Positions 27,794-36,347 of a stretch of DNA of 64,000 nucleotides are shown here, piece after piece. Source of the stretch: Anabaena azotica FACHB-119 (lineage in GTDB: Bacteria; Cyanobacteriota; Cyanobacteriia; Cyanobacteriales; Nostocaceae); NCBI RefSeq assembly GCF_014697625.1, contig NZ_JACJSG010000005.1, positions 1 to 64,000 on the forward strand, given 5' to 3'. A program made the position numbers and the translations under genes. The notes under the pieces were generated by a model, which saw only the letters and a list, made by a program, of their open reading frames with translations, made no database searches and had not been told where the DNA came from. The stretch's first letter is position 1. The number at the start of each line of letters is the position of its first letter.

Positions 27794-27971
27794 GCGCAGT
27801 GACTGAGAACTGTATGTTGATAAGCTATTTTGAATCTCACCAAACTGAGGAGGATCAAGTGATATAAAATCAGTGGTAACGACTAATCAACCAAAATGTC
27901 AAATGGTTTATAAATTAGATTAGGGCAGTAAACAGATTCATTAAATTTAACAATCTTCAAGACGCTTGATT

Positions 27972-28211
27972 ATGAAAACAGAACAGGAACGTGAAGCATT
28001 AATCAAAGCTATCAACGTATTGCTAAACCAAGCTTACGACAGTACATTAGATGAAATTTACGCACTACTCCAAAAAATAGAAGATGAAGAGTCAGAAGAA
28101 GATTTAAAAGCCTATGAGCAAGCTAAAAAAGATGCAGAGTTTGACGGTTCAGTGTCCTGGTCAGAAGCAAAAAAAGAACTTCAAACAGAAGTAAAAAAGG
28201 AAGTGGCGTGA
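27972..28211 (+). CDS. Antitoxin of RelE-type module
   Basis: A 79-residue acidic helical protein (MKTEQEREALIKAINVLLN...), with an acidic linker KIEDEESEEDLKAYEQAKKDAE and a basic tail. It overlaps the toxin gene by four bases (GTGA), the classic coupled layout in which the antitoxin comes first. The C-terminal half should bind the toxin. A DNA-binding fold is not obvious from sequence. An in-frame TTG at 27966 is possible, but ATG at 27972 is the better start. It is probably autoregulated with its toxin, as usual for such modules. Confidence 0.72.
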   Translation: MKTEQEREALIKAINVLLNQAYDSTLDEIYALLQKIEDEESEEDLKAYEQAKKDAEFDGSVSWSEAKKELQTEVKKEVA

Positions 28212-28474
28212 GTTATAAAGTTGAAATATTAAAGGGGGCATTAAAACAACTTAAAAAATTATCGCCTGAAGTTCAAGAGCGCATACAAGCTAAAATTGAT
28301 GAGCTAGCTACAGAACCCCGTCCCAATGGTGTAAAAAAGCTAAAAGGTCAAGAAAATACTTATAGAATTAGAGTAGGTGATTACCGCATTTTATACGATA
28401 TTTTTGACGATATTCTATTGGTAACGGTTGTTGACATTGGACATCGAAGCAAAGTTTATAAAGATGAAAGTTGA
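28208..28474 (+). CDS. RelE/ParE-family toxin
   Basis: An 88-residue toxin of the RelE/ParE fold: YKVEILKGALKQLKKLSPEVQERIQAKI, LKGQENTYRIRVGDYRILYDI and VVDIGHRSKVYKDE are family hallmarks, with conserved basic residues Arg/Lys near 53-61 and 80-83. RelE-type members cut mRNA at the ribosome; ParE-type members poison gyrase. The 'YRIRVGDYRILY' core favours RelE. The GTG start at 28208 overlaps the antitoxin stop. The last base of the gene is the first base of the right 60-bp direct repeat, so the toxin gene defines the edge of the inserted segment. Confidence 0.85.
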   Translation: MSYKVEILKGALKQLKKLSPEVQERIQAKIDELATEPRPNGVKKLKGQENTYRIRVGDYRILYDIFDDILLVTVVDIGHRSKVYKDES

Positions 28475-28533
28475 CAAGCGATCGCACCGAATCCTTCACC
28501 TCCAAACTCAAAGCCATATCTAGCGAAAATCCC
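28474..28533 (+). repeat. 60-bp direct repeat, right copy
   Basis: A perfect copy of 26985-27044, here non-coding remnant. Read in the same frame it continues GAA AAT CCC AGT TAA, so it still ends as a plausible C-terminus (ENPS-stop) of the upstream hypothetical gene. It is probably the original 3' end before insertion. Confidence 0.95.
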
Positions 28534-28570
28534 AGTTAACCATCTCTGTACATCTTTGCGTGAATATAGT

Positions 28571-29737
28571 TTATAATGGTTTAAGCTGCTCTAACACCTG
28601 AGAGTCAAGATACTTCTGCTCAATCATCTCTACTGAATTATCACACCATTTCGCCACCACAGCAGTCGGTACACCTTTAGCGATTTGCTCAGATATAAAA
28701 GTATCACGGCAAGAATAGGGTGTAGTTTGGCGATTTACCAATGGGTCTACAATTTTATCCCATGCCCTTCGGGAAAAATTTCTGTAATGTATAGATATAC
28801 CCTCTGGTGATGGAAATACTAGAAATTCCGGTTCAGGATTTTCTGGTTTAATTCGCAATAATAAGGCTTGGAGTTGCTGATTACAATTAAAAACTCGCTG
28901 TTTGTTGTTCTTAGAGCCATTAACTCTCACTCTTTCACCATTACCTACTTGTACTAAAGAGCTATCAAAAGTAATTCTAGAGCAATCAGGTGTAATATGT
29001 TTCCATTGCAGACCAATAGCTTCAGATGGTCGGCATCCTGTCAAAAATAGAAACTCTACAAATGGTGCATAATGACTATAACCTAGACCTTTCGCTGGCT
29101 TATGCTGTTTAAAAGCCTCAATAATCTTGTGCTTTTCCTCTTCACTGAAAGCATTAGGTTTTGAATCATCCTGCCATTTGTGTTTAGGAAGTTGATTATA
29201 CATTCCCTCAAAAGGGTTAAAATGCACTAGTCCACATTTCATTCCCCATTTACAAGCAGCTGAGAGATACATCAGTACATCTTTGGCTTGTGAAGTAGTC
29301 GTTTGTTGCAACAATGCTAGGCGAATTTTCATACCCTCATCTAAATTTTGATGAGGACAGCGTTTAATATGCTTTTCCAGTACAGCCAGTTTATCTAATG
29401 TTCTCGGTTTTAAAGATGGACGCTTGTACTCAATGTAATTGTCCCATAGCTCGGAAATTGTGGATATATTGGGGCGATCGCCTGGAGTAACTACAGATAA
29501 ATGTCTTTGTGGTTTGTATTTAGCCAGGGTTTCATCAAATTCGCCTGATATGATGTCTAACTCTATCTCATGTGCTTTTTGTGCTGCTATCTGCTGATTT
29601 TCTAGCGTATCAGCTAAATTTAGCGATATATACCTTTTGTTACCATCAGACACTTGCCTTGGTAGTCTCAGCCTTAATCTATGCTGAAAAGATTCAACTC
29701 CTACTGTTCCTTTATTAGCTTTTTGGATAGTGTTCAT
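28571..29737 (-). CDS. Tyrosine recombinase (phage-type integrase)
   Basis: A 388-residue tyrosine recombinase. The N-terminal arm-binding region is 1-90, the SAM-like core-binding domain 95-190 and the catalytic domain 195-388. Catalytic residues: Arg236 (FLTGCRPSEAIGLQW), Lys279 region (SKNNKQRVF), Arg344 (TPYSCRDTFISEQ), Tyr376 nucleophile (EQKYLD). The usual HxxR His is replaced by Tyr341, a variation I associate with cyanobacterial integrases. It lies between the 60-bp repeat and a block of 11-bp iterons next to tRNA-Thr. That is the expected layout of an integrative element or its remnant. Confidence 0.88.
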   Translation of the reverse strand: MNTIQKANKGTVGVESFQHRLRLRLPRQVSDGNKRYISLNLADTLENQQIAAQKAHEIELDIISGEFDETLAKYKPQRHLSVVTPGDRPNISTISELWDNYIEYKRPSLKPRTLDKLAVLEKHIKRCPHQNLDEGMKIRLALLQQTTTSQAKDVLMYLSAACKWGMKCGLVHFNPFEGMYNQLPKHKWQDDSKPNAFSEEEKHKIIEAFKQHKPAKGLGYSHYAPFVEFLFLTGCRPSEAIGLQWKHITPDCSRITFDSSLVQVGNGERVRVNGSKNNKQRVFNCNQQLQALLLRIKPENPEPEFLVFPSPEGISIHYRNFSRRAWDKIVDPLVNRQTTPYSCRDTFISEQIAKGVPTAVVAKWCDNSVEMIEQKYLDSQVLEQLKPL

Positions 29738-29776
29738 TTTTTATATTTTGGCTATTAAAATAATTGCATCTATAAA

Positions 29777-29872
29777 AATCATAGCCAAATCATAGCCAAA
29801 AACGCAAGTGGGAAAGTTGAAATTTGCAAATCATAGCCAAATCATAGCCAAATCATAGCCAAATCATAGTCA
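29777..29872. repeat. 11-bp iterons AATCATAGCCA upstream of integrase
   Basis: Two tandem units at 29777-29798 and four at 29829-29872 (the last with one mismatch) of AATCATAGCCA, all in the same direction. They lie between the integrase start and tRNA-Thr. Arm-type integrase sites or an excisionase/regulator operator are the natural explanations. Confidence 0.85.
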
Positions 29873-29965
29873 AAAATACAGTTCAGGGACTCAGATTTTG
29901 ACTATCTGAATCCCTGCAATTGCTGAAACCCTTGATTTATCGTTAATTTTTTATTCAATACGAAA

Positions 29966-30037
29966 AGCCCGTGACGAGGATTGAACTCGTGACCTCACCC
30001 TTACCAAGGGTGTGCTCTACCACTGAGCCACACGGGC
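29966..30037 (-). tRNA. tRNA-Thr (GGT)
   Basis: A 72-nt cloverleaf on the minus strand: acceptor GCCCGTG pairs with CACGGGC, the anticodon loop CTTGGTAAG gives GGT, the T-loop is GTTCAATC, and 3' CCA is not encoded. It is a frequent type of integrase target; the integrase lies just 3' of it. Confidence 0.95.
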
Positions 30038-30099
30038 AAAACTTAGTTTATGTGTTTAGATTTTGAATTATATTATAATCCAAAATCTAAATTTGAAGG

Positions 30100-30182
30100 T
30101 GGGCCGGGCTGGATTTGAACCAGCGTAGGCGTAAACCAACGGATTTACAGTCCGTCTCCATTAACCACTCGGACACCGACCC
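30100..30182 (-). tRNA. tRNA-Tyr (GTA)
   Basis: An 83-nt class II tRNA on the minus strand: GGGTCGG acceptor, anticodon loop CTGTAAA (GTA) and a long variable arm (TGGTTTACGCCTA), T-loop GTTCAAATC. It lies 62 bases upstream of tRNA-Thr on the same strand, probably co-transcribed. Confidence 0.95.
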
Positions 30183-30381
30183 GTATGTCCCACGATTTAC
30201 AATGTTAGCAGCGAATTTTAGGAATGGCAAGGGGGGAGGGAAAATTTTTTGAGAGCGTTATTCTCAATAGACTTCTTGCATAAATCTTTTTTTGTCTCAC
30301 GCATTCGCGTAGCGTCTCGTAGAGAAGGCGCAAAGACGCAAAGAAAAGAACGCTAAGAACGACTTTTGCAAGAGGTCTAAT

Positions 30382-30409
30382 GTAGAGACGTTGCATGCAA
30401 CGTCTCTAC
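30382..30409. repeat. GTAGAGACGTTGC palindrome, second copy
   Basis: GTAGAGACGTTGC AT GCAACGTCTCTAC; nearly identical to 14727-14754. It sits just after the stop of the ABC exporter gene (minus strand) and may end its transcript. The remaining 30183-30430 has a GCGTAGCGTCTCGTAGAGAAGG repeat-like stretch and no gene. Confidence 0.65.
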
Positions 30410-30430
30410 ATGATGTATTTGACTACGAAC

Positions 30431-32245
30431 CTAATCTAAGAGTTCACCTGTTTCTTGCAGTGAGTGCAAGCGGCTGTATATCCCCTCATGAAGCAGGAGT
30501 TCTTCGTGACTACCGACTTCGGCAATTCTGCCCTTGTCTAGAACTACAATTTTATCGGCTTCCCGCACTGTACTCAGACGGTGAGCAATGATGATTGTCG
30601 TACAAGTACCCTGAATCGATCGCATCGCTAATTGAATAGAACGCTCAGACTCGTAATCTAGACTAGAGGTAGCTTCGTCAAAAATCAACACATCGGGTTC
30701 TACTAGCAAGGCTCTAGCAATACCTAAACGCTGTCTTTGTCCACCAGATAACCTTACGCCACGTTCCCCGACAACCGTGTAATAACCTTGGGGGAGGTGC
30801 TGCACTACTTCGTCAACTCTGGCAATTTTACAGGCTTCTCTGACTTGCTCAAGGGTCGCCTCTGGTCTACCGTAGGTGAGGTTATCCATCACCGTACCGT
30901 TGAACACGTCTACTTCTTGGTGAACGATCGCCAATCTGCGTCTATACTTACCTACATTCAAGGTGCGAATATCTTCACCATCAATGAGAATTTGTCCGTC
31001 TTGCGGTTCAAAATATCGCAGTAGCAGTTTCACTAAGGTAGACTTACCAGAACCAGAGCGCCCAACTAACGCCACTGTTTGGTATGGTTCAATTAATAAG
31101 TTGATATCTTGCAAGACTTTGCGGTTAGCATCGTAGCCAAAACTGACATGAGAAAATTCAACTTTGCCAGTAAATTTATAAGCTTGTGATTTGTCATCTT
31201 CCAACAGAGTAGCCGCATCATATCCAGTAGACTCTTGCATAAACTCGTGATACCGCAGCATGGAAGAATAGCGGCGAGAAAAACCTTCTGCTAATGTACT
31301 AATCGGTTCCAATTCAGAATAAGCCATGCTAGAAAGAGTTAAAGTCATGACAAAATGACCCAGGGAAATTTCACCGCCTACCGTAGCAGCCAAAGTTAAT
31401 CCCAAAATAGCGAACACGCAAAACTGAATCACAGTTTTTTGCCAAGTCAGCAAAATAACATAATCTTTGTGAACGCGATAATCAACTAACTTTAACTCAC
31501 GGTCTAAACGTCGCTTTTGTCGGTTCAGTTCTCTTGCTTCTGTAGCAAAAGCTTTGACTGTTTTGATGTTAGTAATTAACTCAGACGTGCGGCTTTCGGT
31601 GTTTTCCATGTACTTATCTAGAAGCCCTTCGTGTCTGATAATTTCCTGCAACTTTCGCAAGCTGAAGGTCAGAATCAAAAAGAAAGAAATCAGATATAAT
31701 ACCGCAATGCGCCATTCAATCACGACGATAAATACAAAGATTCCTAGCACCCGCAGCAGTTTGGGAATTAACTGTCCGCCGATTTCTGGATATGTCCAAG
31801 TGTGATTAGAAATACCTCTACCTAACCGCCCTGCTATCCTTCCGGGGTTATTAACGTCATAAAATTCTATAGGAAGTGTGAGAATTTTCTCAATTGCTAA
31901 TTTGCTGTTCTCCCGACGCGCCCTTAAGGCTATATCCCAGTGAAACCAACTAGTTAACCAAGGTTGCGTCGGCGCTCTCACCACGGTGACAAGAAACACT
32001 AAACCCAGTAACACACCTAAAGATAGAGGTTTACTAACTGGGTAATTAGTTAACTGGGAGACAATTGCGATCGCACCCTCTAGAGGTTTATCTAAAGGTT
32101 GATTGGACAAAACGTTTAAAATTTGCCCAATTGCATAAGGGACAACTAAATCCACAATTTCGTAAATGCTGGACGCTGCAATACTGAAGAGACTCAGATT
32201 CCAATCGTCACGAAAATAATTGACAATATCTTTAAGTTTAGCCAT
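30431..32245 (-). CDS. ABC exporter, complete half-transporter
   Basis: A 604-residue exporter half: membrane domain ~20-330, ATPase ~365-600. The ATPase is intact: Walker A GRSGSGKST, Q-loop VHQEV, LSGGQRQR, Walker B LIFDEATSSLD with catalytic Glu, and H-loop IIAHRLSTV. It should therefore work as a homodimer. Substrate not determinable; lipid, peptide or polysaccharide-linked export are common. A start at ATG 32245 (MAKLKDIV) is preferred over an upstream GTG (32254). The upstream region contains an eleven-unit GGTGACA array. Confidence 0.87.
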   Translation of the reverse strand: MAKLKDIVNYFRDDWNLSLFSIAASSIYEIVDLVVPYAIGQILNVLSNQPLDKPLEGAIAIVSQLTNYPVSKPLSLGVLLGLVFLVTVVRAPTQPWLTSWFHWDIALRARRENSKLAIEKILTLPIEFYDVNNPGRIAGRLGRGISNHTWTYPEIGGQLIPKLLRVLGIFVFIVVIEWRIAVLYLISFFLILTFSLRKLQEIIRHEGLLDKYMENTESRTSELITNIKTVKAFATEARELNRQKRRLDRELKLVDYRVHKDYVILLTWQKTVIQFCVFAILGLTLAATVGGEISLGHFVMTLTLSSMAYSELEPISTLAEGFSRRYSSMLRYHEFMQESTGYDAATLLEDDKSQAYKFTGKVEFSHVSFGYDANRKVLQDINLLIEPYQTVALVGRSGSGKSTLVKLLLRYFEPQDGQILIDGEDIRTLNVGKYRRRLAIVHQEVDVFNGTVMDNLTYGRPEATLEQVREACKIARVDEVVQHLPQGYYTVVGERGVRLSGGQRQRLGIARALLVEPDVLIFDEATSSLDYESERSIQLAMRSIQGTCTTIIIAHRLSTVREADKIVVLDKGRIAEVGSHEELLLHEGIYSRLHSLQETGELLD

Positions 32246-32363
32246 GATGCACACTGCCCAAGAGCCGAGCGTTAGCTTGGGAGCTTCTATGTTACATTTA
32301 TGCTACAGATGTAGTCAATAGTTAGATCATGAAATCACCCATTCGGATGAGTTTGCTTATTTT

Positions 32364-32535
32364 AGGTGACAGGTGACAGGTGACAGGTGACAGGTGACAG
32401 GTGACAGGTGACAGGTGACAGGTGACAGGTGACAGGTGACAGTTGTTATTTTTCCCTTTCCCCCTTCCCCCTTCCCCTTCCCCTTTCCCCATTCCCCATT
32501 CCCCATTCCCCTTTCCCCATTCCCCTTCCCCATTC
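32364..32535. repeat. GGTGACA heptad array and CCCCTTT tract
   Basis: About eleven GGTGACA units (32364-32441) are followed by a CCCCTTCCCC/CCCCATT array (32453-32538) that reaches the stop codon of the next minus-strand gene. Confidence 0.9.
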
Positions 32536-32537
32536 CC

Positions 32538-33368
32538 CTAATGAGGAAAAAATTCTAGGCGATAGCGGTAAAGGGCGACTGGGCGAGAACCTGCGGCGAA
32601 ATAATCAGGGTCTTGGGGTGAGAGGTAGACAGCAGTAACTTGATCTGCTTCAATTGCTGGGGATGATGTGGAAAGCTTATGGTAGGCGGTGGTAGATTCG
32701 ACTGAGTTTAGGTAAGGGCGTGAACCGCCTTTAAATAGTTGCTGAAAGACTTCTGAGGTAATAAATTTACCATCTGGGGTGGTTTCTGTCGCCCTTGCTG
32801 TGACGATAGAAACTAATTGACGTTCACCGCGTAAAAATGTAATTTGACGATTGGGCGAATCTGGATCTACTTTGACTGATAATACTGCTTTATCACCTAA
32901 ATAAGACCTAGCCAAGTTTAAACTGTTAAATGCTCTATCGGCTACTAAATTTGTGGATACGGTCTTAGGAATTAATTTTAAGCTAGTGATAGGCGATGGC
33001 GTTCCGCCCACCGTAGGCGATCGCACACCCTCTTCTTGCAACAATTGCTCTTTCACAAACCTTACTAAAAAACTCACAGGCTGATTTAATTGTCGGCGAT
33101 TTCCTTCAAACCCTGGTGTGACAATATCCGGCGCTAAAGGCGCAGCTAAATCTACCAAGGTACTCTTAACTTCCCAAGTCCCCGCCATCCATTCAGGATA
33201 AACCAAATCTCCCTTAGCAGCCTGCACAGAAGTTAGTTTTTCCCACTGGGGAAAATGATTCAAGCGTTCAGATAATTCACCCGCGTTTGCTTGTTGATTC
33301 CAGCCCAATAGAAAGATAATAATTAAGCAGAAATTGCAAATATTCCTAATAGTAAGCGTTAATTTCAT
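32538..33368 (-). CDS. Exported DUF6816-like protein
   Basis: A 276-residue protein with a signal peptide (NICNFCLIIIFLLGWNQQANA, residues ~9-29). The mature region contains VYPEWMAGTWEVKSTLVDLAAPLAPDIVTPGFEGNR, a pattern I associate with the cyanobacterial/plastid DUF6816 family (plant members are thylakoid-lumen proteins). The function is unknown; a lipocalin-like or lumenal role would fit. It is alone on its transcription unit with repeats on both sides. The ATG follows AAACTGCCAAA and has no strong Shine-Dalgarno. Assignment rests on memory of the motif, not a search. Confidence 0.65.
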   Translation of the reverse strand: MKLTLTIRNICNFCLIIIFLLGWNQQANAGELSERLNHFPQWEKLTSVQAAKGDLVYPEWMAGTWEVKSTLVDLAAPLAPDIVTPGFEGNRRQLNQPVSFLVRFVKEQLLQEEGVRSPTVGGTPSPITSLKLIPKTVSTNLVADRAFNSLNLARSYLGDKAVLSVKVDPDSPNRQITFLRGERQLVSIVTARATETTPDGKFITSEVFQQLFKGGSRPYLNSVESTTAYHKLSTSSPAIEADQVTAVYLSPQDPDYFAAGSRPVALYRYRLEFFPH

Positions 33369-33411
33369 TTTGGCAGTTTGTAGTAAGCGGCTCTAGCCCT
33401 TCTATACTTAT

Positions 33412-33513
33412 ATCTTGCACCATTACCTTCCACTCGAAAATCGAAGCCCAAAAACCTTATTATTTCGTAGGGTGGGCATTGCCCACCACCTGCTTATTGA
33501 GAAGGTGCAAGAT
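33412..33513. mobile_element. MITE-like element, ATCTTGCACC family, copy 1
   Basis: A 102-bp element starting ATCTTGCACCATTACC and ending GAAGGTGCAAGAT. Its core includes TATTTCGTAGGGTGGGCATT. An inverted relative is at 44340-44440 and a longer relative at 42445-42587. The following stretch (33514-33727) contains a CCCCCTTCCC/GGGAAGGGGG hairpin (33589-33613) and no gene. Confidence 0.7.
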
Positions 33514-33727
33514 GTGAGTATACATATTAGAGTATGTTTGAACAGTATTATTGCTGACATAAAAATGTTAAAGACCTAACCCCCCAACCCCCTTCCCTTC
33601 AAGGGAAGGGGGAGCAATTAAAGCCTCTCTCCTTGTAGGGGAGAGGTTTGGAGAGGGGTTTTTATATACTTTGGCACTTTCCAAACATTCTGTTATCGAG
33701 GGCTAGATACGCTCACTACTCACACTA

Positions 33728-34132
33728 TTAAAGTATTATCGGTGCAGGTTCCCAAATTTCGCCGTACTTTTCTTTCAAATCCTGCCAAGCTTCTACTTGT
33801 CCTGGTTCATATTCTCCGGGTTTACCCCACTGCAAAAATAAGCTTAAAGCCGACTCTTGTTTATCATCTAAAAAGCGGATGGCGTAGGTTGTAAAATTAC
33901 CGCGTTTTGCTTCACCAGTTTCAAACTTAACTTGAGTAATCTTGTCCATATTCAAGTGGAATTCAAAGCCTTCGGTGTGCATATTGGCATATTTACCTTT
34001 AGCCAATTCTGCATAAAATAGCTTTTCTATTTTCCCCCGCGCCTCTAACACCGCCGCACTACTAGTAACAATTAACCGCAGAGTTCCCAAATTTTCACAA
34101 GCCTCTAAAAACTCCTTCAAATCAGCACTCAT
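33728..34132 (-). CDS. ChuX/HutX-like heme-utilisation family protein
   Basis: A 134-residue soluble protein resembling the ChuX/HutX family of heme-binding or heme-degradation accessory proteins (VTSSAAVLEARGKIEKLFY..., FEFHLNMDKITQVKFETGEA, YAIRFLDDKQESALSLFLQWG). No heme-transport genes lie nearby, so the physiological ligand is unclear. It follows phoH on the same strand, separated by about 70 bases containing CTGATAA heptads. AAGGG lies a few bases before the ATG. Moderately confident family call. Confidence 0.65.
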   Translation of the reverse strand: MSADLKEFLEACENLGTLRLIVTSSAAVLEARGKIEKLFYAELAKGKYANMHTEGFEFHLNMDKITQVKFETGEAKRGNFTTYAIRFLDDKQESALSLFLQWGKPGEYEPGQVEAWQDLKEKYGEIWEPAPIIL

Positions 34133-34145
34133 ACCCTTCCCCTTG

Positions 34146-34206
34146 TCACTATTGACTGATAACTGATAACTGATAACTGATAACTGATAACTGATGACTA
34201 TTGACT
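34146..34206. repeat. CTGATAA heptad array at phoH stop
   Basis: ACTGATA/CTGATAA heptads occupy most of the gap between phoH and the ChuX-like gene. On the minus strand the array supplies phoH's TAG stop codon (TAGTCAATAGTCATC). Confidence 0.8.
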
Positions 34207-35158
34207 AACTCTCATACTGTTCATAGGCGCTGACGATGCGCTGAACTAAAGGATGACGCACGACATCTTTTTGATTAAATTCACAAACGGCAATGCCTTC
34301 TACATTCTTTAACACTTGTAATGCTACCGTTAAACCTGATTGTTGATTCATCGGTAAGTCGGTTTGTGTGGTGTCGCCTGTAATTACCATGCGCGAACGG
34401 AAGCCCAAGCGGGTTAAAACCATCTTCATTTGGGCGGGTGTGGTATTTTGGGCTTCATCGACAATGACAAAAGCATGGTTGAGGGTGCGTCCACGCATAT
34501 AGGCGAGGGGTGCAACTTCAATAATGCCCCGTTCTATGAGGTTTGGGACTTTTTCTTGGTCGATGAATTCGTAAATTGCATCGTACAAGGGGCGGAGATA
34601 GGGGTTAATTTTCTGCTGTAAATCTCCAGGTAAAAAACCTAACCTTTCCCCAGCTTCTACCGCCGGACGGGTCAAAATCAGCTTTTCAACTTGATTGGCG
34701 AGGAGTGCTTGCACGGCGACGACGACGGCGAGATAGGTCTTACCAGTCCCAGCCGGGCCGATGCAGAAAGTTAGGTCGCGTTTACGGATGGCTTCGATGT
34801 ACTGGCGCTGTCTGAAGGTTTTGGCGCGGACTTCTTCACCGCGACGAGTTCTGGCTAGGACATCTCGCTGTAATTCTTTGAGTTCGTCTTCGCGGTGAGT
34901 ATCTAGTGCGTGACGGGCTGTTAAGATATCAGCGCTAGAAATAGTATTGCCCTGAATCCAGATATTTTCTAGCGATCGCACTAATTTCGCCGCTAACTCT
35001 CTTTGCTGTTCTGTGCCGAATATGTGTATCTCTTGCCCACGCAGCACTAAGTTCGCTCCTGTTTGTCGGGAGAGAATTTTGAGATTTTCTTCTCTATCAC
35101 CCGCAAGTGCGATCGTAGCGTCAATGTTAGGCAGCTGAATTATCAAGGCATCTGCCAT
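34205..35158 (-). CDS. PhoH-family ATPase
   Basis: A 317-residue PhoH-like protein: a KH-like N-terminal domain (~20-85, DREENLKILSRQTGANLVLRGQEIHIFG) and a P-loop ATPase domain (~115-317) with Walker A IGPAGTGKTYLAV and Walker B AFVIVDEAQNTTPAQM. PhoH proteins are linked to RNA metabolism and ribosome maturation. It lies in the cluster ffh-rpsP-khpA-rpsU-phoH, all on the minus strand, consistent with a translation/RNA role. The start ATG at 35158 follows an AT-rich leader. Confidence 0.9.
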   Translation of the reverse strand: MADALIIQLPNIDATIALAGDREENLKILSRQTGANLVLRGQEIHIFGTEQQRELAAKLVRSLENIWIQGNTISSADILTARHALDTHREDELKELQRDVLARTRRGEEVRAKTFRQRQYIEAIRKRDLTFCIGPAGTGKTYLAVVVAVQALLANQVEKLILTRPAVEAGERLGFLPGDLQQKINPYLRPLYDAIYEFIDQEKVPNLIERGIIEVAPLAYMRGRTLNHAFVIVDEAQNTTPAQMKMVLTRLGFRSRMVITGDTTQTDLPMNQQSGLTVALQVLKNVEGIAVCEFNQKDVVRHPLVQRIVSAYEQYES

Positions 35159-35510
35159 AGGTATTTTTTAATTTGTTTTATGAGTCAGTTGCTTTTGAGC
35201 TATCAATTCAATACTGATTCCTGAGCAAATTCCACCCCAAGGGAATGGATATTTTTACACAGTCTATAAGTATTTTCTTGAGTTTTTATCTCATTTTAGA
35301 TATGTCACTATTTTTACCATTTTATAATAAAAAAGCTGATTAAACCTAGACTCCACAGAGGTTTTGCCTAAATTTATCAATAAAAATAATTTTTATTATT
35401 TGTCACTAATTATTTTGAAGTAGAGACGCAATCACGTCTCTACTTGATTGTGGTTTGAGCTAAAAATAACTTCAAACCTTTACTACCCTCATCAAAGAAA
35501 TTACTCTGAT
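35159..35510. other. Intergenic AT-rich, one palindrome
   Basis: No gene is seen. A palindrome, GTAGAGACG CAATCA CGTCTCTAC (35420-35443), lies just beyond the rpsU stop and could terminate its transcript. The rest probably holds the phoH promoter. Confidence 0.6.
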
Positions 35511-35687
35511 TTAGTAGCGCCCTCCCTTGCGTGCAGCTTCTGCTTTACGCTTGCGACGCAAACTAGGCTTTTCGTATCTTTCCCGACGTTTAACTTCCGA
35601 TAAAATCCCGGCTTTTTGAATTTTCTTTTTAAAACGTCTAATTGCTGAGTCAATCGACTCATTCTCACCCAAACGGACTTCAGCCAC
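35511..35687 (-). CDS. rpsU: 30S ribosomal protein bS21
   Basis: A 58-residue protein beginning [17 protein letters not shown] and ending [10 protein letters not shown], the standard cyanobacterial bS21, a small-subunit protein helping mRNA-16S base pairing. The start is GTG at 35687, with a strong AGGAGGTGA about 10 bases upstream. That start gives the usual family length. It lies between khpA and phoH on the minus strand, separated from khpA by a hairpin at 35779-35806 and so probably with its own promoter. Very basic, as expected. Confidence 0.93.
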   Translation of the reverse strand: MAEVRLGENESIDSAIRRFKKKIQKAGILSEVKRRERYEKPSLRRKRKAEAARKGGRY

Positions 35688-35778
35688 TCCCTGGATTCAC
35701 CTCCTGGCAGAGATTCTCACAGTAGTTGTGCATAACCATCATTAACTGAATAAAGTAGCTAACTTTTAATCGAAGGTT

Positions 35779-35806
35779 CTGAGCGGGATGAATAAAAACC
35801 GCTCAG
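35779..35806. terminator. Hairpin between khpA and rpsU
   Basis: CTGAGCGG and CCGCTCAG form an 8-bp stem around a 12-base loop. The hairpin lies between the khpA stop and the rpsU start on the minus strand. The T-rich run is on the plus-strand side, so this may be a bidirectional terminator or attenuator. Confidence 0.5.
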
Positions 35807-35918
35807 GCTTCTTCTTTATTTTTAACCTAGTACAGCACAGATTTAATCAATCAACACTCAAAATATGTAAAAAGCTGCTGAATTAGCTTTTGGCATTTTG
35901 ATTTTTGTGTACCAGTGA

Positions 35919-36347
35919 CTAGCGAGTGCGTGGTTTCACAATTGGTCGCGGTGCATTGCCACTTCTTTCTCGTGACCTTGGCGGGGGTCTGTGTTCTTGT
36001 TGGTCATCTTCAACAGACATCCCTTCTCGCCCTGGGATACTCCCGTAAATATCCAGGTAAACTGATTGTCCAGCAAGTTCTGCCGCAGCAGCAATTACTG
36101 TCCGAATCGCCTGAATATTACGCCCTCCTCGACCAAACACTTTTCCTTTATCCGAACTTTCAAAGGCGATGCGAATCCAAGCCCGTTTTAGGGTTGGAGA
36201 AATTTCACAATCGACGCTTAAAGACTCTGGGGCTTCTAAAAACGGCTGCATCAAAAACTTGACTAGCCCAACGTAATTGGGACTAGCGGTTAGTGAAGCC
36301 GTTAGACTATGATTCGGCTGCTGTTGCTCTGACCTGTTCAAAGACAT
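35919..36347 (-). CDS. khpA: KH-domain RNA-binding protein KhpA
   Basis: A 142-residue protein with one KH domain (~25-100). The GxxG loop is visible as [15 protein letters not shown]. The tail (~110-142: [25 protein letters not shown]) is basic and proline-rich. KhpA-type proteins bind RNA globally, often with KhpB, which is not in the window. The start (36347) lies inside rpsP: 41 bases overlap in another frame. No later ATG exists before the KH domain, so the overlap seems real and implies translational coupling. Confidence 0.85.
   Translation of the reverse strand: MSLNRSEQQQPNHSLTASLTASPNYVGLVKFLMQPFLEAPESLSVDCEISPTLKRAWIRIAFESSDKGKVFGRGGRNIQAIRTVIAAAAELAGQSVYLDIYGSIPGREGMSVEDDQQEHRPPPRSRERSGNAPRPIVKPRTR

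Noticed and set aside
27338..28474. Three-gene GNAT toxin system
   Set aside because: The RelE-type pair is complete by itself and separated from the GNAT gene by about 180 bases; there is no sign the GNAT is a toxin.
29777..29872. Iterons as a small CRISPR array
   Set aside because: 11-bp units in direct contact, with no unique spacers between them and no cas genes nearby.
30205..30396. Minus-strand open frame after tRNA-Tyr
   Set aside because: Made largely of the dispersed CGTCTCGTAGAGAAGG-type repeat; no coding character.
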